From Xylanimonas cellulosilytica (lineage in GTDB: Bacteria > Actinomycetota > Actinomycetes > Actinomycetales > Actinomycetaceae): DNA of 64,000 bases. Position 1 is the first letter of the stretch. Each line of letters opens with the position of its first letter. Of this stretch, positions 58,113 through 64,000 are shown in pieces. Position numbers and translations under genes: made by a program. Where the stretch lies: positions 1 through 64,000 of the forward strand of contig JVKM01000024.1 in assembly GCA_001072465.1 (NCBI GenBank), read 5' to 3'. Under the pieces are notes generated by a model. That model was not told the DNA's origin. It worked only from the letters and a program-made list of their open reading frames with translations, and ran no database searches.

Positions 58113-58370
58113 ATGTACCGCGTCGAATTCACCTCGGCGGCAGCGCGCCAGGTGCGCAAGCTGGATCGGCCGGTACGCGCCCGCCTGCTCGACACCATCG
58201 AGTCGCTGGCACATACCCCTCGCCCCGACGGGGTCAAGAAACTCGCGAGCACGGAGAACGCGTGGCGTATCCGCGTCGGCGACTACCGGATCATCTACTC
58301 AATCGAGGACGATGTTCTCGTCGTGACGGTCGTGCGCGTCGCACACCGCCGAGAGGTGTATCGCTCGTAG
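58113..58370 (+). CDS. RelE/ParE-family toxin
   Basis: 85 aa, MYRVEFTSAAARQVRKLDRPVRARLLDTIESLAHTPRPDGVKKLASTENAWRIRVGDYRIIYSIEDDVLVVTVVRVAHRREVY in outline. The RVGDYRIIY strand and the C-terminal VAHRREVY with Arg and Tyr are the hallmark of RelE mRNA interferases, which cut mRNA on the ribosome. It ends two bases before the convergent nitroreductase stop. Confidence 0.92.
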   Translation: MYRVEFTSAAARQVRKLDRPVRARLLDTIESLAHTPRPDGVKKLASTENAWRIRVGDYRIIYSIEDDVLVVTVVRVAHRREVYRS

Positions 58371-58372
58371 CG

Positions 58373-59095
58373 TCACTTTCCTTCGAGGAGGTGGATCGGC
58401 GGACGCGGCGCCTGCATCGCGTTGATCGGGGCATCAGGATCCGCGTAGCCGAGCGCGAAACCGGTGATGAACCGGTAGCCCTCGGGGATCTCAAACTCGG
58501 CGTCGACGGGCTCGCGCCACGTGGCGAGGATGCCGACCGGGCAGGAGTCGATGCCGCGCGACTTGGCGGACAGGAACAGGGTCTGGAGCATGAGGCCGGC
58601 GTCCATGGCGCTCCACGGCAGCATGTCCTCGTGGACGAAGACGAAGCCCATGACGGGAGCGTCGAATGCCATCACGTTGCGGCGGTTCACGCGGTTGCGC
58701 CCCTCAATGTCGGCGCGCTCGATGCCGTGGATACCGTAGAGGAGCTTCGCAACCTCGATCTGAGCGGGTCGCACCTCGTCCGGGTAGCGCTTGCGCACCG
58801 GGAAGTCGCCGTCCGGAACGGGGATCTCAACGTCCGGGTCCTCGGCCTTGCGGGCGTGGGCGGCGATCTCCTCGTCGAAGAGACGGCCGTAGTGCTCACG
58901 CAGGCGAGCGGCGCGCTCGCCCATGGCCAGGGCGACGCGGAAGGCGCGCGTGTTGGACCAGGACGGCGCGGTCGTCGCGTCGGCGAGGATCGCGTCGAGG
59001 ACCTCGGCGGGGATCTCCTGGTCTGTAAAGGCGCGCGTGGAGCGGCGCGAGGCGGTCAGGGTGGAAAAGTCGTTCGTCTCAGCATTGAGTGTCAT
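58373..59095 (-). CDS. nitroreductase-family flavoprotein
   Basis: 240 aa. FMN-dependent nitroreductase fold: TASRRSTRAFTDQEIPAEVLDAILADATTAPSWSNTRAFRV at the N terminus, SAMDAGLMLQTLFLSAKSRGIDSCPVG near the C terminus. Reduces nitro or quinone compounds with NAD(P)H; natural substrate unknown. TAGCCT (59102-59107) lies six bases before the ATG, so probably leaderless. Confidence 0.9.
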   Translation of the reverse strand: MTLNAETNDFSTLTASRRSTRAFTDQEIPAEVLDAILADATTAPSWSNTRAFRVALAMGERAARLREHYGRLFDEEIAAHARKAEDPDVEIPVPDGDFPVRKRYPDEVRPAQIEVAKLLYGIHGIERADIEGRNRVNRRNVMAFDAPVMGFVFVHEDMLPWSAMDAGLMLQTLFLSAKSRGIDSCPVGILATWREPVDAEFEIPEGYRFITGFALGYADPDAPINAMQAPRPPIHLLEGK

Positions 59096-59101
59096 GCGCC
59101 C

Positions 59102-59107
59102 AGGCTA
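59102..59107 (-). promoter_or_regulatory. -10 box, leaderless start of the nitroreductase gene
   Basis: TAGCCT on the minus strand, six bases before ATG at 59095. Confidence 0.5.
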
Positions 59108-59167
59108 ACCCGGCTTCACTCCCCCGATCCACCCGGCCCGCCCACCGGACGGCCGTCGGTTTCCCAG

Positions 59168-59425
59168 CTAGTGATCCCCGTTCAGCCCTCGCGAGATGCC
59201 ACGCCCGGCATCCAGCTCTGCGATACCGCGGTCAAGGTGAGCAAGGTTGGCGCGCGAGTAAAAGCCATCAACCTCTAAAACGAAGGGAATCCGCTGTTCC
59301 CGCGCCACCTTCTTCGCAAAGATCGTGAACGCGGTATTCATTGAGAGACCCATTTCTTTGCAGGCACGCTCCATCGCGGCCTTATCCTCCGCGTCGAGTC
59401 GAACAGTCACCGTAGCGGTCGCCAT
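59168..59425 (-). CDS. orphan RelB/DinJ-family antitoxin
   Basis: 85 aa. Ribbon-helix-helix N terminus (ATVTVRLDAEDKAAMERACKEMGLSMNTAFTIFAKKVAREQRIPFVLEV) as in DinJ/RelB, with an acidic C-terminal toxin-binding part. No RelE/YafQ partner follows; the next gene downstream is the leftward nitroreductase. Probably a toxin-antitoxin remnant, or an antitoxin acting on a toxin elsewhere. Confidence 0.87.
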   Translation of the reverse strand: MATATVTVRLDAEDKAAMERACKEMGLSMNTAFTIFAKKVAREQRIPFVLEVDGFYSRANLAHLDRGIAELDAGRGISRGLNGDH

Positions 59426-59450
59426 TTGATACCTCCATAATCGACAGATA

Positions 59451-59467
59451 GATAGCTAAATGCTATC
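59451..59467 (-). promoter_or_regulatory. probable RelB/DinJ operator
   Basis: GATAGC and GCTATC flank TAAAT, 26 bases upstream of the antitoxin start, in a lower-GC stretch. Confidence 0.5.
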
Positions 59468-59530
59468 AAATCAATAGCACATTAAAGACTATGACAGCGC
59501 ACTCCACCCAGAGAATGCAGAAAAACTGCC

Positions 59531-60580
59531 TTACCGGGCCAGAGCCTGCTCGAAGGCCACCACATCCTCCTCGGGAGTGGCCCAGGAGGTGCCAATGCGC
59601 GCGAGGTAGCGGCCGTCGGGGAGGGTCTCCCAGATGCTGTAGCGCACCTTGTCCGACAGGCGCTCGTGCCCGGCCTGGTCGAGGGCCACGAAGGTCAGGT
59701 TGGTCGGCGAATCCATGGTGACGACGTAGCCTGCACGTTTGAGGGCCTCGCGGATGCGGGTGGTCGCCTTGACGGCGGGCTCGCCGATCGTCAGGTAGAG
59801 GCCGTCCTCGAAGAGCGCCTCGAACTGCACGCCCAAGAGACGGCCCTTCGCCAGGAGCGCGCCGTGCTGCTTCATCTGGGTGACGAACTGGCGGATCGAG
59901 CCGCGCTCGGGGATCACCACGGCCTCGCCGAAGAGGGAGCCACACTTGGTGCCGCCGATGTAGAAGACGTCGGTCAGGCGCGCGAGGTCGGCCAGCGTCA
60001 CGTCGTTCACGGGAGAGGCCAGCGCATAGGCGAGGCGCGCACCGTCGACGAAGAGCTTCAGGTCGCGCTCGCGACATACGGCGGAGAGCTCCTCGAGCTC
60101 CTGCAGCGAATAGAGGGTGCCATACTCGGTGGGCTGCGAAATATAGACGAGGGCGGGGGCGATCATGTGGTCACGCGCGCCGTCCCCCTCCCACGCCGAG
60201 CAGATGCGTTCGACGTCCGCGGCATTGATCTTGCCTTCGACGGCGGGCGTGTCGAGGATCTTGTGGCCGCCGCGCTCGACGATGCCGGCCTCGTGCATGT
60301 TGATGTGGCCGGTGTTGGGCGCGATGACGCCCTGCCAGGGCAGGAGGATCGCGTCGATGACGGTCGCGTTCGTCTGCGTGCCGCCGACCAAGAAGTACAC
60401 GTCGGCGTCGGGGGCCTGGCAGGCCTCGCGGATCAGGTCGCGGGCGCGCCCGCAGTGCTCATCGGTGCCGTAGCCGCTCGACTGTTCCATGTTGGTGGCG
60501 ACGAGGGCGTCGAGCACCCGGGCATGCGCACCTTCCTGGTAATCACTGGAGAAGTTCGGCAGCGTGGCAGAAAAAGTCAT
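59531..60580 (-). CDS. threonine-aldolase-like PLP enzyme
   Basis: 349 aa from ATG 60580. Beta-eliminating lyase/threonine aldolase family: FSSDYQEGAHARVLDAL, QSSGYGTDEHCGRARDLI, NTGHINMHEAGIVERGG, LFVDGARLAYAL and the PLP-lysine motif FYIGGTKCGSLFGE. Low-specificity L-threonine aldolases split threonine or allo-threonine to glycine and acetaldehyde. AATAAT lies six bases before the ATG. The 58-codon upstream extension overlaps the promoter of the divergent gene and is rejected. Confidence 0.85.
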   Translation of the reverse strand: MTFSATLPNFSSDYQEGAHARVLDALVATNMEQSSGYGTDEHCGRARDLIREACQAPDADVYFLVGGTQTNATVIDAILLPWQGVIAPNTGHINMHEAGIVERGGHKILDTPAVEGKINAADVERICSAWEGDGARDHMIAPALVYISQPTEYGTLYSLQELEELSAVCRERDLKLFVDGARLAYALASPVNDVTLADLARLTDVFYIGGTKCGSLFGEAVVIPERGSIRQFVTQMKQHGALLAKGRLLGVQFEALFEDGLYLTIGEPAVKATTRIREALKRAGYVVTMDSPTNLTFVALDQAGHERLSDKVRYSIWETLPDGRYLARIGTSWATPEEDVVAFEQALAR

Positions 60581-60717
60581 TGGGCCATTATTCCACGCGC
60601 TTGACCAGATAATTCCCGTTTCCTCGCGAAGATCTTTTCTCGCTGAATCTGAAGGACTATCCTGACTTTCGCCGGGCGATGCTGCCAGGCTTCCCGATAC
60701 GAAAGTGAGGGCATCGC

Positions 60718-61554
60718 ATGATGCCAACCACGCACGGAGAACAGGCGAGCACAATCAACCGCGACTCGCAGGCCTATTGGAACAAGCGGGCCGCGACGTT
60801 CACGCGCAACGCGACCAGTGACTACGAGCGCTGGCTCCTGGATCTCCTCGCACTCGAAGCGGGCGAGGAGATCCTCGACATGGGGTGCGCGACGGGCACG
60901 CTCGCCGTCCCCCTCGCCCGCGCCGGGCACCGTGTCCACGGCTGCGACTTCGCCGAGGCTATGCTGGCCATCCTCGACGAGCGCGCGACCGCCGACAAAC
61001 TGCCGATCACCTCCCACTTGCTCGCCTGGGAGGACGACTGGCAGGAGGCGGGCCTGGGCGAGAACAGCGTGGACGTCGCCTTCGCATCACGCTCCCTCAT
61101 GAGCGGGGACGTGTCCGCTTGTGTACGCAAGCTCGACGCGGCGGCCCGATCACGCGCAGCAGTCATCGTGCCCGACAGCCTGCTCCCATCCCGTGACCCG
61201 CGTCTGCTCACCTACCTGGGACGCTCGGCGAGGCACCCCCACGTCGTCCGCGACGTGACCCGTGCGCTCGCGTCCCTGGGGCGGATCCCGGTTTTCGCGA
61301 CCACACGAACCTTCCGCCCGATGAGGTTTTCTTCCTTCGACGAGGCCCGCTCGGACCTTCGTCGCCTGGCCGGTCCGAAGCCCTTCACCGCGCACGAGGA
61401 GCGACTTTTCGACGCCTACGCGGCGCAGCACTTCGTGCGTGAGGACGCCGCTACCGCCTCGGAAAAGGCAGGGGAACAATGGGTCCTGGACTACCCTCTG
61501 CCCGTCACCTGGGTGTTTATCGGCTGGCGCACCGACGGGAGCGAGTGGGCGTAG
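60718..61554 (+). CDS. class I SAM-dependent methyltransferase
   Basis: 278 aa. Methyltransferase fold with motif I ILDMGCATGTLAVPLARAGH (about 52-71) and VHGCDFAEAMLAILDERA; YWNKRAATFTRN in the N-terminal part. Acceptor unknown. GAGGGC precedes the ATG; a second ATG follows immediately. Confidence 0.85.
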   Translation: MMPTTHGEQASTINRDSQAYWNKRAATFTRNATSDYERWLLDLLALEAGEEILDMGCATGTLAVPLARAGHRVHGCDFAEAMLAILDERATADKLPITSHLLAWEDDWQEAGLGENSVDVAFASRSLMSGDVSACVRKLDAAARSRAAVIVPDSLLPSRDPRLLTYLGRSARHPHVVRDVTRALASLGRIPVFATTRTFRPMRFSSFDEARSDLRRLAGPKPFTAHEERLFDAYAAQHFVREDAATASEKAGEQWVLDYPLPVTWVFIGWRTDGSEWA

Positions 61555-61575
61555 GCAGCCCCGGCCTCGCTCTTC

Positions 61576-62016
61576 TTAGTCCGCGTCGAGGCGGCGCCTG
61601 CGCGCCTTGACCTCCGAGCGCCTCTTCTTGTCGGCGAGGCGGCGCAGCTTCGACGCGCGCGTTGGCTTCGTGGCGCGCCTCGGAACGGGAGGGACGAGGG
61701 CCGAGCGTAGAACCTCCGCGAGGCGCTCGCGCGCGGCGGCGCGGTTGCGGCGCTGGGAGCGGTGCTCGGCGGCGGTAATCGTGAGGAGCGTTCCCGTCAG
61801 GCGATCCCCAAGAACAGACAGGGCGCGCTCACGCTGCTTGTCATTCAGCGCAACTGTCGCAGCGAGATCCAGGCTGAGCTGCACACGTGAGTCCGCGGTG
61901 TTGACGCCCTGACCACCGGGGCCCGAGGCGTGGGAGAAGCGTTCGACCAGCTCCCCTGCGGGCACGACGAGGCCACGCGGGCAGCCGGGCCCAGCGGGAA
62001 TGCGCAGATCGTCCAT
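61576..62016 (-). CDS. arfB: peptidyl-tRNA hydrolase ArfB
   Basis: 146 aa from ATG 62016. RF-type domain with the catalytic GGQ: FSHASGPGGQGVNTADSRVQLSLDL, then a basic C-terminal tail (RATKPTRASKLRRLADKKRRSEVKARRRR) that probes the empty mRNA channel. Rescues ribosomes stalled at mRNA ends. The 100-codon upstream extension lacks family similarity and overlaps the next gene. Confidence 0.92.
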   Translation of the reverse strand: MDDLRIPAGPGCPRGLVVPAGELVERFSHASGPGGQGVNTADSRVQLSLDLAATVALNDKQRERALSVLGDRLTGTLLTITAAEHRSQRRNRAAARERLAEVLRSALVPPVPRRATKPTRASKLRRLADKKRRSEVKARRRRLDAD

Positions 62017-62054
62017 GCGTTCCAGTGTGCACCACGCGCCGCGCCCCGGCTTCG

Positions 62055-62654
62055 TCAGGCGAGCAGGGAGGCGGCGCGCGCTTTCAGGTCGGGCAGCACG
62101 TCGGCGGCGAACCAGGGGTTCTTCTTCATCCACATCTGGTTGCGCGGCGAGGGATGCACCAGCGGGAAATACGAGGGCAGGTAGTGCTTGTAGTCGCGCA
62201 CGACGTCGGTCAGCGAGGCCGAAGACTTCAGACCGAGGTAGCGCCTGGTAGCGTACGCACCGACAAGGATCGTCATCTCCAGCTTCGGCATGAGCTCGAG
62301 CAGACGCGGGTGCCACGTGTCGGCGAAGTCCTTGCGCGGAGGCAGGTCACCGCTCTTTCCCGTGCCCGGGAAGTAGAAGTCCATGGGGACGATCGCGAGC
62401 TTCCCGGACTCATAGAAGGTGTCCCTATCGACGCCCATCCAGTCGCGCAGACGGTCGCCGCTGCGGTCGTTCCACACGATGCCGGTCTCTTCGGCGACGC
62501 GCCCGGGCGCCTGACCGACAATCATGATGCGACACTCGGGTCCCGCGTAGAACAGCGGCCCTACGCCTCGCTTCGTGTACGAAGCGTTGGCCGGGTCTGC
62601 GGCGATCTCCTCGGCGATTGCACGAACGGCCGGGTCAGTGATCTCAGGTGTCAT
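62055..62654 (-). CDS. uracil-DNA-glycosylase-superfamily protein
   Basis: 199 aa. UDG-superfamily motifs: RIMIVGQAPGRVAEETGIVWNDRSGDRLRDWMG (motif A region, about 42-75) and LVHPSPRN (motif B, near 168-175), with a core like family 4/5 enzymes. No four-Cys Fe-S cluster is evident, so it may be a UDG-fold protein of unsettled activity. TACCCT lies six bases before the ATG. Confidence 0.83.
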   Translation of the reverse strand: MTPEITDPAVRAIAEEIAADPANASYTKRGVGPLFYAGPECRIMIVGQAPGRVAEETGIVWNDRSGDRLRDWMGVDRDTFYESGKLAIVPMDFYFPGTGKSGDLPPRKDFADTWHPRLLELMPKLEMTILVGAYATRRYLGLKSSASLTDVVRDYKHYLPSYFPLVHPSPRNQMWMKKNPWFAADVLPDLKARAASLLA

Positions 62655-62660
62655 AAACCC

Positions 62661-62666
62661 AGGGTA
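62661..62666 (-). promoter_or_regulatory. -10 box, leaderless start of the UDG-like gene
   Basis: TACCCT on the minus strand, six bases before ATG at 62654. Confidence 0.55.
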
Positions 62667-62711
62667 TGCCCAACCCGCGAGCGCGCGACCCCCGGCGACT
62701 GGCAGGTCACA

Positions 62712-63989
62712 TTAGTCCGACTCTGGAACGCGGGCGACATCGGTGCTCCCACTCGGAGCGAGGTCACCGCTCTCCAGGGCGGCCTCGCGCGCCTTCTTGC
62801 CGAGGCGCTCCAGCTCGGCCACGGTGTAGCCGAGGTGGGAAGCGCCTTCCTTCAGGCTTTGCCTCAGTTTCTTCTCGTCTTTTTCCTTCGCGCCCTTCAG
62901 AGCATCAATCGTGCGCTTGTCCGCGTCAATCGCTCGTTCCAAGCGCGCCTTCAAATCCTCGATGACCCTCAGTGCCTGCGCCGGTTTTTCCTCAAGAAGC
63001 ACCGAACACTGGGCGAGCCACTCAACACACCCCTGCTTCACTCGTTCTGCGTAGTCCCTGCTGAACGCCCCCACCAGGGCCGCTCCACTCGACGCCGCCG
63101 TCAGGCCAAGAACCGCGCCTCCTCCCGTGATGATCGCGGTCCCACCCGCCATACCGAGGCCTCCTGCGGCGAGGGAACCACCGCCCACCCATGCCAGGCT
63201 CGCACTTGTCAGCGCCGCGCCGCTCAACCCGACCACAGCCTCTCCAGCAAGGGCCGTCGCAATCGCGGGTGCCGCGACGGCCGCCACCCCACCCGTGGCG
63301 ACGGTGGCCGCAACAGCAACCGCGCCACCCACCGCCCACTTCGTGTAGGTACCTGAGAGCCAGCGGTCGTAGGACGCACGCGCACTCTTCAGCCGCTTGA
63401 GCGTCTCCGAATCGATAACATCCTGGTCGGCGGTGAAGACATCGGTGAGCCACGTCTGGGAGAGGGAGAGCTTCTTTTCCGTGGCGTAGGGGCGGTACGC
63501 GAGCAATTGCTGGGCAATGGCCAGGCGAACGAGTTCCCCATCCTCCCCTGCGCACACCGCTTCCAACTCGCGGTAGGCATCGGCGGCGTCAAGGAAGTAC
63601 TCCCCCTGGCTCTCGTCGTGTGCGATACGCTGCCTGCGCACCCAAGCGCCGATCAGCACTTCTTTGTGCTCACGCCGTTTGTCGTTCTTCTCGCGGCGAT
63701 AGTCGTCCTCGAGCCACAGCATGCGTAGCGACTCGACGACACGTTGAATCTCCTCACCCATGGGCGCATGCACAGCCACATCCGTGCCCATCTTGCTCGC
63801 CTGACACCGCTCCCACCACTGTTCGACATCCTCGTAGATGTAGGACCTGTCGGCCCATAGAGCGAAAGCAAAACGTCCGATCCCGACATAGTTGAGGCGC
63901 ATGAAGAAAAGCGGGACTGCTCCCACCCCGCCACTCGCAGCCCCATCGACCGCCGCACGCACAGCTGCGATAGAGGTATTGATGACCAC
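62712..63989 (-). CDS. large protein of unknown function with a Gly/Ala-rich hydrophobic hairpin; may be 5'-incomplete
   Basis: At least 425 aa; the frame stays open to the window edge, so the true start may lie outside. The N-terminal two fifths are soluble and charged (WWERCQASKMG, LWLEDDYRREKNDKRREHKEVLIGAWVRRQRIAHDESQGEYF). About residues 215-305 are a long Gly/Ala/Val-rich hydrophobic stretch that could form two to three membrane helices. A helical Lys/Glu-rich tail (IEDLKARLERAIDADKRTIDALKGAKEKDEKKL) follows. I do not recognise a family. A membrane-inserting or stress-related role is possible but not shown. Confidence 0.65.
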   Translation of the reverse strand: MVINTSIAAVRAAVDGAASGGVGAVPLFFMRLNYVGIGRFAFALWADRSYIYEDVEQWWERCQASKMGTDVAVHAPMGEEIQRVVESLRMLWLEDDYRREKNDKRREHKEVLIGAWVRRQRIAHDESQGEYFLDAADAYRELEAVCAGEDGELVRLAIAQQLLAYRPYATEKKLSLSQTWLTDVFTADQDVIDSETLKRLKSARASYDRWLSGTYTKWAVGGAVAVAATVATGGVAAVAAPAIATALAGEAVVGLSGAALTSASLAWVGGGSLAAGGLGMAGGTAIITGGGAVLGLTAASSGAALVGAFSRDYAERVKQGCVEWLAQCSVLLEEKPAQALRVIEDLKARLERAIDADKRTIDALKGAKEKDEKKLRQSLKEGASHLGYTVAELERLGKKAREAALESGDLAPSGSTDVARVPESD

Positions 63990-64000
63990 GAAGGCACCCG

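Overview
The window is GC-rich DNA from an actinobacterium, most likely an oral Actinomycetaceae member (Schaalia/Actinomyces type). The evidence is actinobacterial synteny (tatD-rpfB-rsmA-ispE; MgtE_N/CBS-DUF1003-mrp; O-methyltransferase, DUF3117, LOG protein and dapE close together), cell-wall proteins ending in LAxTG sorting signals, a secreted GH87-type alpha-1,3-glucanase, and many genes that start directly downstream of a TANNNT box, as leaderless actinobacterial mRNAs do. The genus is an inference; there is no rRNA gene here. One tRNA (Gln, UUG) is present, and I saw no CRISPR array or prophage.

Layout. 1-3.7 kb is accessory: a complete IS3-family element with a frameshift signal, a repeat/palindrome block, an AT-rich membrane-protein gene with a tandem 27-bp repeat, and an ankyrin protein. 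3.7-9.2 kb holds an AlbA_2-type membrane protein, a GntR-controlled ABC exporter and glycogen phosphorylase. 9.6-12 kb carries two convergent sortase-anchored surface proteins. 12.2-22.7 kb is mainly housekeeping: MarC, a PHP phosphoesterase, asparagine permease plus asparaginase, Xaa-Pro aminopeptidase, a stress protein, the MgtE_N/CBS-DUF1003-Mrp group and an O-methyltransferase.

22.6-25.7 kb is a restriction-modification island of visibly lower GC, flanked by about 215-bp imperfect direct repeats that copy the tail of the O-methyltransferase gene and the tail of the facing DUF3117 gene. 25.7-35.5 kb returns to core genes (DUF3117, LOG protein, dapE, a degenerate phosphohexomutase-like protein, a BMP lipoprotein, manC, L25, prs, a short glmU, tRNA-Gln, a TetR regulator, DUF1540). 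35.8-36.8 kb is a stand-alone TNT-type toxin with a probable immunity gene, followed by the GH87 enzyme.

39.2-48.7 kb is a long leftward block: DJ-1 protein, tatD, rpfB, a second G5/DUF348 hydrolase, DUF4230, rsmA, ispE and an ABC-F protein. In front of DUF4230, just upstream of a good -35/-10 promoter, lies an unusual array of eight 19-bp units, four in each orientation. 48.8-64 kb holds a very large MacB-like ABC fusion, a GNAT protein, a sodium/proton antiporter, protoglobin overlapping ogt, a YkvI-type transporter, a Phd/RelE toxin-antitoxin pair, a nitroreductase, an orphan RelB/DinJ antitoxin, a threonine-aldolase-like enzyme, a methyltransferase, arfB, a uracil-DNA-glycosylase-like protein and a large unknown protein that may run off the window.

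The most unusual items are the 19-bp array, the RM island with its orthologue-like duplicated borders, the consistent leaderless start architecture, the GlmU lacking its acetyltransferase half and the orphan TNT cassette.
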